From Paulinella micropora (taxonomy: Eukaryota; Cercozoa; Imbricatea; Euglyphida), in NCBI GenBank assembly GCA_009731375.1, contig BJOX01000002.1, forward strand, positions 760,800 to 824,799: 64,000 nt of DNA, in the 5' to 3' direction. The translations under genes were made by a program, and so were the position numbers. The notes beneath the pieces are model-generated. The model was given only the letters and a program-made list of their open reading frames with translations, had not been told where the DNA came from and searched no databases. This document shows, one piece after another, positions 50,999 to 63,862 of the stretch. Position 1 is the first letter of the stretch. The number at the start of each line of letters is the position of its first letter.

Positions 50999-51117
50999 CA
51001 CCTGCTGGATTGTGCACGTGATCGCGCACGTGATCGCCCATCGTGCAGCTACCGCTACCAGTGCGTCCGTTACCCGGCCGAAAAGAGCCGTTACTCAACT
51101 CCCGGCCTCTAAAACAC
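50999..51117 (-). CDS. CAMTA: CAMTA exon following the ankyrin exon
   Basis: Acceptor TCTACCAAG, donor GCAGGTG|GTAGCC; 119 nt, phase 2 to 1. The first base completes the Trp left open by the ankyrin exon, giving ARW-CFRGRELSNGSF. In CAMTAs the second ankyrin unit is followed by a similar F-x-G-R-E. The rest is Gly/Asn-rich and ends VHNPAG. Echo copies of its 5' edge lie in the upstream intron with AG acceptors, which supports it as a real exon. Confidence 0.6.
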
Positions 51118-51168
51118 CTTGGTAGATAGGTAGATAGGTAGGTAGATAGGTAGATAGGCATATACGTC

Positions 51169-51224
<56 letters not shown>

Positions 51225-51327
51225 GTCTATCTATCGATCTATCTACCTATCTACCTATCTATCTATCTATCTAGGTGTCTAAGCTGCCGGGAGGGGGGAG
51301 TTGAGTACATACTCGTATACCTACCTG

Positions 51328-51411
<84 letters not shown>

Positions 51412-51570
51412 CCTATCTATCTACCTATCTATTTATCTATCTATCTATCTATCTAGGTCTATGCTGCCGGGAGGGGGGAGTTGAGTACATACTTATATAC
51501 CTACCTACCTATATATCTATCTATCTGTCTATCTATCTATATATCTATCTATCTATCTATCTATCTATCT

Positions 51571-52265
51571 TGACCTCCGCCCGATATCGTTGTCTGGTCA
51601 CTGTCTACCAAGATATGTATTCTGATCGAGCTAACGTGCCCGGTCGAGGAAAACATCCTTGACGCACGAGCCTACAAGACCAACCGATACAACAAGCTCA
51701 AATCTCAAATCGAGGACAACGGATGGACCTGCCACCTTCGACCAATCGAATGCGGGGCTCGCGGCATGGTATCGTTCTCTGTTCATCGATGTTTCCGCGC
51801 CTTGGGTTTTTCCCATCCCCAATCCAAATCCCTTTGCTTCAAGCTATCCTCCTGCGTAGCTCGTTGCTCTTTTGCGATTTATCGCTCCTGTGCAGTCAAA
51901 AATTGGACTAATCTTCCTCTAGTCCGTATTGGTGACTGCATTCCATCATAGCCGTCCAGTGTTGCATAGCCCGGGCTAGGTCCCTGCGGGGGTTTAGGCC
52001 TCATACAATGTCATCATTGTAGCTTGCGCAAGCTTACGGTGCTCAAAACACTTGGACTAACGGCTTCCTTTTCTTTCTCTTCTTCCTTATCCTCCCACTC
52101 TCCATTCCTAGATTGCCTTTTTCTTCAACGTCCTTCCTCCTCTTCTTTTTCCAGAACACAGTCTACCCGTGATTCCCATCCCGGACACATGCACAGTACA
52201 CAAATTATTGTTTGATGTGAAACTGCGTTCCTTTGCAAGGACTACATTCCTTTGCGACATCTCAT
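51571..52265 (+). mobile_element. LINE 3' part with PD-(D/E)XK-type C-terminal domain, (ATCT)n tail
   Basis: Plus strand, 5'-truncated in (ATCT)n. Frame 51574-51951 (TAG) encodes [20 protein letters not shown], then [19 protein letters not shown] and GWTCHLRPIECGARGM. The pattern P-D-I-V-x-W-S...E-L-T-x-P-x-E...A...K...R-Y...G-W...I-E-x-G-x-R-G is the C-terminal nuclease-like region found after RT in one large group of LINEs. The 3' UTR (51952-52252) ends TTTGCGACATCTCATC and passes straight into CTATC repeats, so the tetranucleotide array is the element's tail. Confidence 0.7.
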
Positions 52266-52894
52266 CTACCTATCTACCTATCTACTATCTATCTATCTAC
52301 CTATCTGTCTATCTATCTATCTAGGTGTCTAAGCTGCCGGGAGGGGGGAGTTGAGTACGTACTTATATACCTACCTACCTACCTACCTATCTATCTATCT
52401 ATCTATCTACCTATCTATCGATCTATCTATCGATCTATCTATCGATCTATCTATCTATCTATCTATCTATCTAGGTGTCTGAGCTGCCGGGAGGGGGGAG
52501 TTGAGTACATGCCTATACACCTATCTATCTACCTACCTACCTGGTATATAAGTATGTACTCAACTCCACCCTCCCGGCAGCTTAGACACCTAGATAGATA
52601 GATAGGTAGATAGGTGGATAGATAGATTGATAGATAGATAGATAGATAGATAGATAAATAGATAGGTAGATAGATAGATAGATAGATAGATATATAGATA
52701 TATAGATAGCTAGTTAGATAGATAGATAGATAGATACATAGATATAAAGATAGATAGATAGATAGATATATATATAGAGAGATAGATAGGTAGATGGGTA
52801 TATAAGTATGTACTCAACTCCCCCCTCCCGGCAGCTTAGACACCTAGATAGATAGATAGGTAGATAGATAGGTGGATAGGTAGATAGATAGATG

Positions 52895-52935
<41 letters not shown>

Positions 52936-53130
52936 GTAGGTAGGTACTCAACTCCCCCCTCCCGGCAGCGTAGACACCTAGATAAATAGATAGATAGATA
53001 GATAGATAAGGTAGATAGATATATAGATAGATAGAGAGATAGATAGAGAGATAGAGATAGAAAGATAGATAGATTAGATAGATGGATAGATAGATTAGAT
53101 AGATGGATAGATTAGATAGATTAGATAGAT

Positions 53131-53183
<53 letters not shown>

Positions 53184-53623
53184 GAAATATCGACTAATGT
53201 CACAAAAAAGGAGCTTCTGATTTCGTCAACCAGGAAGTCTGTGGGTAAAGTATTAACCCGATGCCCAGCTAAGCCGTGATGTTTGCACGGAAGGGACTGA
53301 TACAGGCAATACCAAAGCTCCCTAGTACCAGGCGGGGCCAGGGCTCGTTCCATAAAGCGCCCCTTGCAGAACGAGCTCCCACCTCCATTACAGAGGACCC
53401 AGTAAGCAGATGGAGTTTCGAGACTGTTCGACAGTCTAGTATAAACCGACAGAGCACTGTGGGTTTTATTCCGGGCTCAACAAGCGAGAAAGGGCACCCT
53501 GAGGGAACAGGATTGTGCTTCCCGTCGCTATTTCGGCATGTGACTTATAGGCGTATGGCTAGGCACACATAAGGCACCCCACCACGGGCCCAGCACACCC
53601 ACACCATCCCCTAATTCTCTGAG
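53184..53623 (-). mobile_element. 544-bp retroposon family copy
   Basis: Same fixed 3' end next to (GATA)n, truncated at CCCTAATTCTCTG. Confidence 0.75.
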
Positions 53624-53675
53624 ATAGATAGATGGATAGATAGATAGATAATGTAGATTATGTAGGTAGATAGAT

Positions 53676-53706
<31 letters not shown>

Positions 53707-54110
53707 GATAGATAGATAGGATAGATAGATAGGATAGATAGATATATTAGATTAGATTAGATTTGAGTAGAATAGATTAGATTAGATTAGAATAGAATAG
53801 AATAGAATAGAAGATAGAATAGATTAGAATAGATGAGAATAGAGAATAGAGAATAGGGAATAGAGAATAGAGAATAGAGAATAGAGAAGAGAGAAGAAAG
53901 AAGAAAGAAGATAGAAGATAGACAAGAGACAAGAGACAAGGCAAGCCAAGCCAAGGCAAGGCAAGGCAAGACAAGGCAAGGCAAGGCAAGACAAACAAGA
54001 CAAGACAAGGACTAGACAAGATAAAGTATAAGATAAGATAAGATAAGATAAGATAAGACAAGATAGATAGATAGATAGATAGATAGATGGATGGATAGAT
54101 AGATAGATAC

Positions 54111-54182
<72 letters not shown>

Positions 54183-54184
<2 letters not shown>

Positions 54185-54571
54185 GAGATATCGACTAATG
54201 TCAGAAAAAAGGAGCTTCTGATTTCGTCAACCAAGGAAGTCTGTGAATAAAGTATGAACCCGATGCCCAGCTAAGCCGTGATGTTTGCATGGAAGGGACT
54301 GATACAGGCGATACCAAACCTCCCTAGTACCAGGCGGGGCCAGGGCTCGTTCCATAAGCGCCCCTTGCAGAACGAGCTCCCACCTCCATTACAGAGGACC
54401 CAGTAAGCAGATGGAGTTTCGAGACTGTTCGACAGTCTAGTATAAACCGACAGAGCACTGTGGGTTTTATTCCGGGCTCAACAAGCGAGAAAGGGCACCC
54501 TGAGGGAACAGGATTGTGCTTCCCGTCGCTATTTCGGCATGTGACTTATAGGCGTATGGCTAGGCACACAA
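54183..54571 (-). mobile_element. 544-bp retroposon family copy
   Basis: Same fixed 3' end, truncated at TGGCTAGGCACACA where (GATA)n begins. Confidence 0.75.
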
Positions 54572-54654
54572 GATAGATAGATAGATAGATGGATAGATGG
54601 ATAGATAGATAGATAGATAGATAGATATAGATGGATGGATAGATAAGATAGATG

Positions 54655-54691
<37 letters not shown>

Positions 54692-54695
54692 CTAC

Positions 54696-55669
<974 letters not shown>

Positions 55670-55679
55670 CTAGATAGAT

Positions 55680-55710
<31 letters not shown>

Positions 55711-55827
55711 CAGAGGGAGAGATACAGCTGTGACTCAGCAATGGCCTAGATAGATAGAAAGATAGATAGATATATAGATAGATAGATAGATAGAGGGAGA
55801 GATACAGCTGTGACTCAGCCATGGCCT

Positions 55828-55864
<37 letters not shown>

Positions 55865-55877
55865 TATAGATAGATAT

Positions 55878-55914
<37 letters not shown>

Positions 55915-55994
55915 GGGAGAGATACAGCTGTGACTCAGCCATGGCCTAGATAGATAGATAGATAGACAGATAGATAGATAGATAGATAGATAAT

Positions 55995-56037
<43 letters not shown>

Positions 56038-56057
56038 ATAATTATATATATATACAC

Positions 56058-56126
<69 letters not shown>

Positions 56127-56262
56127 CAGAGGGAGAGATACAGCTGTGACTCAGCGATGGCCTATATATATCTATATACATATATATATATATATATATA
56201 CACAGATAGATAGATAGATAGACAGACAGAGGGGGATATACAGCTGTGACTCAGCCATGGCC

Positions 56263-56296
<34 letters not shown>

Positions 56297-56337
56297 TATA
56301 GATAGAGGGAGAGATACAGTGTGACTCAGCCATGGCC

Positions 56338-56401
<64 letters not shown>

Positions 56402-56433
56402 GGGAGAGATACAGCTGTGACTCAGCCATGGCC

Positions 56434-56481
<48 letters not shown>

Positions 56482-56513
56482 GGGAGAGATACATCTGTGA
56501 ATCAGCCATGGCC

Positions 56514-56573
<60 letters not shown>

Positions 56574-56596
56574 TATATATATATATACATATATAC

Positions 56597-56627
<31 letters not shown>

Positions 56628-56812
56628 GATAGATAGATAGATATATAGATAGACAGAGGGAGAGATACGCTGTGACTCAGCGATAGCCTATATATATATA
56701 TATTATATATATATATATATACATACAGATAGATAGATAGATAGACAGAGGGAGAGATACAGCTGTGACTAAGCCATGACCTAGATAGATAGATAGATAG
56801 ATAGATAGATAT

Positions 56813-56856
<44 letters not shown>

Positions 56857-56858
56857 GC

Positions 56859-56901
<43 letters not shown>

Positions 56902-56933
56902 GGGAGAGATACAGCTGTGACTCAGCCATGGCC

Positions 56934-56993
<60 letters not shown>

Positions 56994-57063
56994 GAGGAGA
57001 GAGAGAGAGAGAGAGAGAGAGATACAGCTGTGACTCAGCCATGGCCTATATATATATATATAT

Positions 57064-57114
<51 letters not shown>

Positions 57115-57155
57115 GATAGAGGGAGAGATACAGCTGTGACTCAGCCATGGCCTAG
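55670..57155 (-). repeat. Exon-edge echo array: 13 copies of the ankyrin exon's 5' edge
   Basis: Plus-strand units GAGATACAGCTGTGACTCAG + CCATGGCCTA start near 55712, 55793, 55913, 56129, 56227, 56305, 56399, 56479, 56655, 56746, 56898, 57018 and 57119, separated by (GATA)n or (TA)n. On the gene strand each is TAG|GCCATGGCTGAGTCACAG to CCCTC, then (TATC)n. The true exon edge at 55633-55673 is the 14th copy. The acceptor AG is kept in all 14, although coding bases vary (ATGG/ATTG/ATAG). Confidence 0.95.
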
Positions 57156-57177
57156 TTAGTTAGTTAGATAGATAGAC

Positions 57178-57216
<39 letters not shown>

Positions 57217-58041
57217 TAGATAAATAGATAGATAGATAGAGAGAGAGAGAGAGATAGAGTTGGGACATCCACCAAGGCCTCTAGCAGCAACATTACAGAT
57301 ACATACATACATACATACATAGATACATACATACATAGATACATACATACATACGTACGTACATACATACATTATGTACATACATACATACAGACGCAAG
57401 CTGCGCACTTTATCAATAACATATTATGATGCACTTTCCGTCAAACTTTGGTACAAGATAGATCGATAGATAGATAGATAGATCGATAGATGGATGGATG
57501 GATGGATGGATAGATAGATAGATAGATAGAGGTGAAATCCGGTAAGCTTTTGGGGAATCACCGCGAAAACCGGGGAAATTTCGCTTCCTTCGAAGTCACC
57601 GCGGAAAACCGGGGAAATTTTGCTTCCTTCGAAGTCACCGCGGAAAACCGGGGAAATTTCGCTTCCTTCGAAACCAAGGCGAAAACCGGGGAAATTTCGC
57701 TTCCTTCGAAACCAAGGCGAAACCGGGGAAACTTTGCTTCCTTCGAAATCACCGTGAAAACTGGGGATATTTTGCCTCCTTCGAAATCACCGCGGAAAAC
57801 CGGGGAAATTTCGCTTCCTTCGAAACCAAGGCGAAAACCGGGGAAAGTTCGCTTCCTTCAAAACCAAGGCAAAAACCGGGGAAATTTTGCTTCCTTCAAA
57901 ACCACCGCGGAAACCGGGGAAATTTTGCTTCCTTCGAAATCACCGTGAAAACCGGTGATATTTTGCTTCCTTCGAAATCACCGCGGAAACCGGGTAAATT
58001 TCGCTTCCTTCGGCTCTCGTCTTGTTTTGTGTGTATGCGAC
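57150..58041. repeat. CAMTA intron: about 39-bp minisatellite and (GATA)n/(TACA)n
   Basis: 57537-58018 holds about 12 units of CGGGGAAATTTCGCTTCCTT plus a variable GAAATCACCGCGGAAAAC or GAAACCAAGGCGAAAAC half, directly after the 58.0 kb exon. 57180-57260 is (GATA)n, 57300-57390 (TACA)n, and 57395-57455 a short unique piece. Frames through the minisatellite are open but repetitive. Confidence 0.85.
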
Positions 58042-58561
58042 CTTAGTAGTAGTAGTAGCAGTGGTGGTCAGAGCACGGACGAGGTGGAACAGAGCGTGGA
58101 GCTGCTGCAGGGTGTCCGGCGGAGAGGGAAGCGAGGGGGAGGAGGAGGAGGAGGAGAAAGAGGGGGATTGGTCCGGAGGATGTGTTTGCTGCTTTGACAA
58201 CAGCGCGACCACGTCCCGATGTGCACGTTGTTTTTTCTTTTTCCCCGGGAAACCCGTGGGAGGTTTTGGTGGTTGCGAAGCGGTGGGGTTTGTGACCGGT
58301 AACGGTAGGTTGGGATGATGATGATGATTTCCTGCGTGGGGGGGAAAGTGTGAGGGTGAGGATGAGGTAGAGGTTGCCATCATGGCTGCCGAGGTCGCGG
58401 TTGAGGTCTTGGTAGGGTGGTGGTTGTGCGGGTTGGAGGAGTTGTGATTGTGCGGTGGATGTGCAGCGGGATGTGCACGGCGCGTACGGGCGGGCTTAGC
58501 ACAATCTCTCAGGTAATGCACAAGAGCAATCTGGTCGTGGGTGGCGTGCCAGTACGCGCGA
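58042..58561 (-). CDS. CAMTA: CAMTA exon: end of CG-1 domain and Pro/Ser/His-rich linker
   Basis: Acceptor CGCATGTAG, then T completes Arg: RAYWHATHDQIALVHYL is the diagnostic end of CG-1 (R-x-Y-W...I-V-L-V-H-Y-L). After RDCAKPARTRR comes a low-complexity Pro/His/Ser/Thr-rich linker with a basic PGKKKKQRAHRD segment that could act in nuclear import. It ends in Thr repeats at AAG|GTCGCA, a weak donor. The frame continues a little into the following minisatellite, so the exact end is uncertain. Phase 2 in, phase 0 out. Confidence 0.85.
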
Positions 58562-58597
58562 CTACATGCGAATATATATACATGATAGGTAGATAGG

Positions 58598-58634
<37 letters not shown>

Positions 58635-58668
58635 CTATGCAGGTGGGTGGCGTGCCAATACGCGCGAC

Positions 58669-58742
<74 letters not shown>

Positions 58743-58844
58743 TATACGTATGTACAACATGCGAATTTATATGCAAGGAAATGAAGGAGATAGCGAGATG
58801 GATAGAATAGATAGATAGATAGATAGGGTAGGTAGGTAGGTAGG

Positions 58845-58877
<33 letters not shown>

Positions 58878-58910
58878 CATCGACGCAAATTGAGTAGACT
58901 AGGTTCGGAA

Positions 58911-58954
<44 letters not shown>

Positions 58955-59054
58955 CTCATCGACGCAAATTGAGTAGACTAGGTTCGGAAAAAGATAAATA
59001 GATAGATAGATAGATAGATAGATAGGTAGGTAGGTAGGTAGGTAGGTAGGTAGG

Positions 59055-59093
<39 letters not shown>

Positions 59094-59128
59094 CTCACCG
59101 ACGCAAATTGAGTAGACTAGGTTCGGAA

Positions 59129-59160
<32 letters not shown>

Positions 59161-59775
59161 CTCATCGACGCAAATTGAGTAGTCTAGGTTCGGAAAAAGA
59201 TGAGATATCGACTAATGTCAGAAAAAAGGAGCTTCTGATTTCGTCAACCAAGGAAGTCTGTGAATAAAGTATTGACCCGATGCCCAGCTAAGCCGTGATG
59301 TTTGCACGGAAGGGACTGATACAGGCGATACCAAAGCTCCCTAGTACCAGGCGGGGCCAGGGCTCGTTCCATAAGCGCCCCTTGCAGAACGAGCTCCCAC
59401 CTCCATTACAGAGGGCCCAGTAAGCAGATGGAGTTTCGAGACTGTTCGACAGTCTAGTATAAACCGACAGAGCACTGTGGGTTTTATTCCGGGCTCAACA
59501 AGCGAGAAAGGGCACCCTGAGGGAACAGGATTGTGCTTCCCGTCGCTATTTCGGCATGTGACTCATAGGCGTATGGCTAGGCACACATAAGGCACCCCAC
59601 CACGGGCCCAGCACACCCACACCATCCCCTAATTCTCTGTCTGTCGACAGATGGCACCCATTTCAAAACATCAAGCCCAAGGGAGGGTCAGTGACACCTC
59701 AAGTGGCCTTGGTTCACTTCGTGGAGTAAGTGATGAGATCAACTGATGAGATATCGACTAATGTCAGAAAAAAGG

Positions 59776-59809
<34 letters not shown>

Positions 59810-60001
59810 TGTAGATAGGTAGGTAGGTAGGTAGGTAGGTAGGCAGGTAGACAGATAGATAGATAGATAGATAGATAGATAGCTCATCGACGCAGATTGA
59901 GTAGACTAGGTTCGGAAAAAGATGGATAGATAGATAGATAGATAGATAGGTAGGTAGGTAGGTAGGTAGGTAGGTAGATAGATAGATAGATATATGGATA
60001 T

Positions 60002-60056
<55 letters not shown>

Positions 60057-60119
60057 TGTTTGGTCTATCAGCTCTGCATATCCGAAGACACAGGCATCCG
60101 TTCCAACCCGCCACCAGCT

Positions 60120-60179
<60 letters not shown>

Positions 60180-60248
60180 TGCTATCAGAAGACATAGGCA
60201 TCCATTCCACCTGCCGCCCATCGGCGACTGGGTAGCGGGCTGGGAAAG

Positions 60249-60303
<55 letters not shown>

Positions 60304-60334
60304 CGATAGATAGGTAGATAGATAGATAGATCAC
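58562..60334. repeat. CAMTA intron: (GATA)n, exon echoes, 544-bp retroposon
   Basis: (GATA)n/(GGTA)n with five copies of the 3' edge of the 60.3 kb exon (TCTACTCAATTTGCGTCG type at 59.91, 59.17, 59.10, 58.97 and 58.88 kb). There is one copy of the 5' edge of the 58.5 kb exon with its TAG acceptor (58643-58671). Two related GC-richer segments lie at 60060-60120 and 60180-60247 (GGATGCCTGTGTCTTC type). A 544-bp family element fills 59202-59777. Confidence 0.85.
59202..59777 (-). mobile_element. 544-bp retroposon family, full unit plus start of next
   Basis: Period 546 (TATCG at 59206 and 59752). It contains the complete unit including CTGTCGACAGATGGCACC. Joined to the flanking exon echo at its 3' side (GAAAAAGATGAGATATCG). 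Confidence 0.8.
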
Positions 60335-60399
60335 CGTCGTAAATTGAGAAGATCCGGTTCAGCACAGTGGGCATATGATACCGTCAATATTTTTTCACC
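60335..60399 (-). CDS. CAMTA: CAMTA exon: CG-1 domain, YAH motif
   Basis: Acceptor ATATATGCAG, donor CGACG|GTGATC; phase 0 to 2. It encodes GEKILTVSYAHCAEPDLLNL followed by R-R. CG-1 domains have L-x-C-Y-Y-A-H then about 8-10 residues and R-R-x-Y-W. The R-R here joins in phase to R-A-Y-W of the next exon. Partial copies of its 3' half with donor-like ends occur downstream at 59.9, 59.17, 59.09, 58.96 and 58.88 kb. The 59.09 kb copy keeps CG|GTGAGC, while the others have ATGAGC. Confidence 0.8.
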
Positions 60400-60729
60400 C
60401 TGCATATATGCATCTATGTATGTATGTATGTATATGTATGTATGTATGTATGCATGTATGCATGTATGTAATTTTTTCTCCCTGTATATATGTATGTATG
60501 TATGTATGAATGCATGTATGTATTTATGTATGTATGTATGTATGTATGTATGTATGCATGCATGCATGCATGTATGCATGTATGTATGTATGTATGTATG
60601 TGTGTGTGTGTGTGTATGTGTATGTATGTATGTTTGCATGTATGTATGTATGTATGTATGTATGTATGTATGTATGTATGTATGTATATACGTACGCACC
60701 ATTGCTTTGCACAATACAGATAGATAGAT

Positions 60730-60767
<38 letters not shown>

Positions 60768-60780
60768 GTAGATAGATAGG

Positions 60781-60820
<40 letters not shown>

Positions 60821-60836
60821 GTATTTTCGTTCTCAC

Positions 60837-60869
60837 CATGGCTTTGTAGCTTTCTTGTCGATCAGCCCC
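60837..60869 (-). CDS. CAMTA: CAMTA microexon (33 nt), CG-1 domain
   Basis: TGTGTTAG|GGGGCTGATCG...GCCATG|GTGAGA, phase 0 to 0, reading GADRQESYKAM. In CG-1 domains this is the R-E-x-H-E-x-L-K helix. It joins in phase to the next exon (GEKILTVSYAHC) to give the expected L-K/A-M-G-x-x-x-L-x-x-x-Y-A-H order. Good donor GTGAGA. Confidence 0.65.
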
Positions 60870-60883
60870 CTAACACACAATAG

Positions 60884-60927
<44 letters not shown>

Positions 60928-61105
60928 GAGATAGATAGATATGCGGCTAGCCACAAAATTTGACGTGTTTTGCGGGCGAGCCGGGCCGGGCCGGCGAGCG
61001 GGTCCCGCAAAACACGTCAGATTTGGCGCGCCGCATGCATATGTAGTTTAAATCGGTAACCTGGCCATATTATGTGGAGGTGACCGGTAAAATTCACGGA
61101 CATTT

Positions 61106-61150
<45 letters not shown>

Positions 61151-61308
61151 GAGATAGATAGATATAGATGGATAGATAGATACTTACATACAGTATGTAT
61201 GTATGTATGTATGCATGTATATATGCATGTATGTATGTATGTATGTATGTATGTATGTATGTATGTATGTATGTATGTATGCGGTTCATTATTCCCGTCA
61301 GCTCACGG

Positions 61309-61346
<38 letters not shown>

Positions 61347-61361
61347 TGAGAATGTTCGGCT

Positions 61362-61394
<33 letters not shown>

Positions 61395-61488
61395 GTTTGT
61401 TTTGTTGTTTCTATGCCCAGTCATACCTTTCACAGCAAATGTTGCATAGCTATGGCAGTGGGCTTTTTACACGTACTTATGGTATATT
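60870..61488. repeat. CAMTA intron: (GATA)n, (GTAT)n and foldback element 1
   Basis: 60941-61090 is a double-hairpin element (see next entry). The rest is (GATA)n/(GTAT)n, with small unique pieces at 61282-61306, 61347-61362 and 61395-61488. The last contains GHRNNKTN on the gene strand, which might belong to a CG-1 exon, but I cannot define splice sites. Confidence 0.75.
60941..61090. mobile_element. GC-rich foldback element, copy 1
   Basis: ATGCGGC...TTTGACGTGTTTTGCGGG pairs with CCCGCAAAACACGTCAGA...GCCGCAT (arms about 34 nt, one large loop of G/C repeats). A second palindrome follows (ATCGGTAACCTGGCCATA / TATGTGGAGGTGACCGGT). The same two-hairpin order recurs at 61489-61637. Confidence 0.8.
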
Positions 61489-61637
61489 ATGCGGCTAGCC
61501 ACAAATTTGACGTGTTTTGCGGGCGAGCCGGAGCCGGGCCGGCGGGCGGGTCCCGCAAAACACGTCAAATTTGGCGCGCCGCATATGTAGTTTTTTATCG
61601 GTAACCTGACCACATTTTGTGGAGGTGACCGATAAAA
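61489..61637. mobile_element. GC-rich foldback element, copy 2
   Basis: The inner arms are perfect here (AAATTTGACGTGTTTTGCGG and its complement). The second hairpin ATCGGTAACCTGACCACA / TGTGGAGGTGACCGAT is also better matched than in copy 1. It may be a MITE or a repetitive palindrome. No transposase is nearby. Confidence 0.8.
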
Positions 61638-61688
61638 AGCAGTTATGCTTGATATTGCTAGTACGATGAAATATTTAGTGTGGTATGT

Positions 61689-61741
<53 letters not shown>

Positions 61742-61755
61742 ACTATTGTTATTAC

Positions 61756-61820
<65 letters not shown>

Positions 61821-61896
61821 GTGTTTATGCGTAGGTGTACTATGGTAATAGGTCCTTGTACGTATGCATTATGTTTATGTATATATATGCATATGC

Positions 61897-61940
<44 letters not shown>

Positions 61941-61980
61941 TTGTATATGTATTTGTATATGTATTTGTATATTTATATGC

Positions 61981-62011
<31 letters not shown>

Positions 62012-62047
62012 AATGTAAATGTATGTGAATGTGTATGCGTATGTGTG

Positions 62048-62090
<43 letters not shown>

Positions 62091-62135
62091 GTAATGTAAA
62101 TGTATATGTATACGTATATGTAAATGTAAATGTAA

Positions 62136-62166
<31 letters not shown>

Positions 62167-62238
62167 CATACATACATATAAATATATATATGTATATATG
62201 TATATATATGTATATACATATATATATACATACATACT

Positions 62239-62302
<64 letters not shown>

Positions 62303-62413
62303 CGTGTGTATGTGTTGTATGTTTTTGGAAGAGCACTGCAATCTCCGTGCGTTGTTTTTGTTATATATATATATATCCCATGTTGTTGTTGTTGTCGTCG
62401 TCGTCGTCGTCGT

Positions 62414-62455
<42 letters not shown>

Positions 62456-62489
62456 CGTTGTCGTTGTTGTTGTCGTTGTTGTTGATTTG

Positions 62490-62561
<72 letters not shown>

Positions 62562-62770
62562 CTCCTCCTCCACCTCCTCCTCTTCCTCCTCTGTCCTCTG
62601 TCCTCTGTCCTCTGTCCTCTTTCTTTTCTTCTTCTTCTTCTTCTTCTTCTTCTTCTTCTTCTTCTTCTTCTTCTTCTTCTTCTTCTTCTTCCTCTTCCTC
62701 TTCCCTCTTCCTTCCTTCCTGCCTTCCTTCCTTCCTTCTTCTTCTTCTTCTTCTTCTTCCCCCCCCCCCC
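61638..62770. repeat. CAMTA intron: (ATT)n, (TATG)n, (TTG)n, (CT)n, (CTT)n
   Basis: 61690-61820 (ATT)n; 61870-62290 (TATG)n/(ATGTAA)n; 62380-62485 (TTG)n; 62490-62560 (CT)n; 62565-62760 CTC/CTT; then C10 at the gap. 62300-62360 is unique, with nothing recognised. Confidence 0.93.
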
Positions 62771-63215
62771 NNNNNNNNNNNNNNNNNNNNNNNNNNNNNN
62801 NNNNNNNNNNNNNNNNNNNNNNNNNNNNNNNNNNNNNNNNNNNNNNNNNNNNNNNNNNNNNNNNNNNNNNNNNNNNNNNNNNNNNNNNNNNNNNNNNNNN
62901 NNNNNNNNNNNNNNNNNNNNNNNNNNNNNNNNNNNNNNNNNNNNNNNNNNNNNNNNNNNNNNNNNNNNNNNNNNNNNNNNNNNNNNNNNNNNNNNNNNNN
63001 NNNNNNNNNNNNNNNNNNNNNNNNNNNNNNNNNNNNNNNNNNNNNNNNNNNNNNNNNNNNNNNNNNNNNNNNNNNNNNNNNNNNNNNNNNNNNNNNNNNN
63101 NNNNNNNNNNNNNNNNNNNNNNNNNNNNNNNNNNNNNNNNNNNNNNNNNNNNNNNNNNNNNNNNNNNNNNNNNNNNNNNNNNNNNNNNNNNNNNNNNNNN
63201 NNNNNNNNNNNNNNN

Positions 63216-63540
63216 AAAAACGTCAGGCTTGTGGATGCTTTGGTTGAGGTAGATCAAGGCAGGAGAGATGGGCAAGAATGGAGAAAAAACAGGCAGCAGT
63301 GGGGCAAAAAAAGCAGCAGTGGGGCAAAAAGGCAGTAGTGAGGCAAAAAAGGCAGTAGTGGGGCAGTAGTGAGGGGAGGGCCGACCGGGGCTGAGCCAGA
63401 TGAGTGCGGTGATACAAGGCACCAGTGAGGACATACAAGGCAGTGGTGAGGACAGAAAATGCAGTAGTGAGGACAGAAAAGGCAGTAGAGAGGCAATAGT
63501 GGGGACATGAAGGCAGTAGTGAGGCAGTGGTGTGAAGTAC
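63216..63540. repeat. Minisatellite GGCAGTAGTGAGG after the CG-1 exon
   Basis: Irregular 15-24 nt units (GGGGCAAAAAGGCAGTAGTG, AGGACAGAAAAGGCAGTAG). Minus-strand frames are open (Cys/Leu/Pro-rich) but repetitive. It lies directly downstream of the 63541-63635 exon donor. Confidence 0.85.
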
Positions 63541-63635
63541 CGGGGCTGGGTCGGTTGAGGGGGGCGGTGCAGTGTGGGATATCATAGCAGTGGTGGTGAG
63601 TGAGAAGGCGAAGTATCTCAGCCTTCTTCAGCCAC
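63541..63635 (-). CDS. CAMTA: CAMTA exon: CG-1 domain N-terminal part
   Basis: Acceptor GCATAG then G TGG CTG AAG..., giving WLKKAEILRLLTHHH and APLNRPSPG. This fits the start of CG-1, in which R-W-L-x-x-x-E-I-x-x-I/L-L is followed by a P-x-N-R-P-x-x-G loop. Donor CCCG|GTACTT. The first base completes a codon from an upstream exon in the gap, and the exon ends in phase 1. A partial copy of its 5' edge with the same AG acceptor lies just upstream at 63692-63722. The following CG-1 core (F-D-R-K...G-H-x-W) was not found and is probably in the gap at 62771-63215. Confidence 0.7.

Positions 63636-63862
<227 letters not shown>

Larger units (their letters stand above)
51118..54695. repeat. CAMTA intron: (GATA)n, AGGTGTCTAAGC echoes, LINE fragment, 544-bp elements
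   Basis: Echoes of the 51.1 kb exon's 5' edge (TAG|GTGTCTAAGCTGCCGGGAGG) lie on the gene strand at 52555-52594, 52806-52846 and 52944-52981. The same unit is inverted at 51274, 51455, 52322 and 52472. The interval also holds a LINE 3' part (51571-52265) and 544-bp family copies (53184-53623, 54183-54571). A decaying AGATTAG/AAGACAAG tract lies at 53640-54060. Confidence 0.85.

Noticed and set aside
50958-51170. 71-codon ATG frame read as an independent gene
   Set aside because: The same bases fit better as an internal exon (50999-51117) with AG/GT borders and matching phases. The ATG lies in flanking GATA repeat.
61395-61488. CG-1 core exon (GHRNNKTN on the minus strand)
   Set aside because: The resemblance to the G-H-x-W-x-x-K motif is weak and no acceptor/donor pair in the required phases was found.
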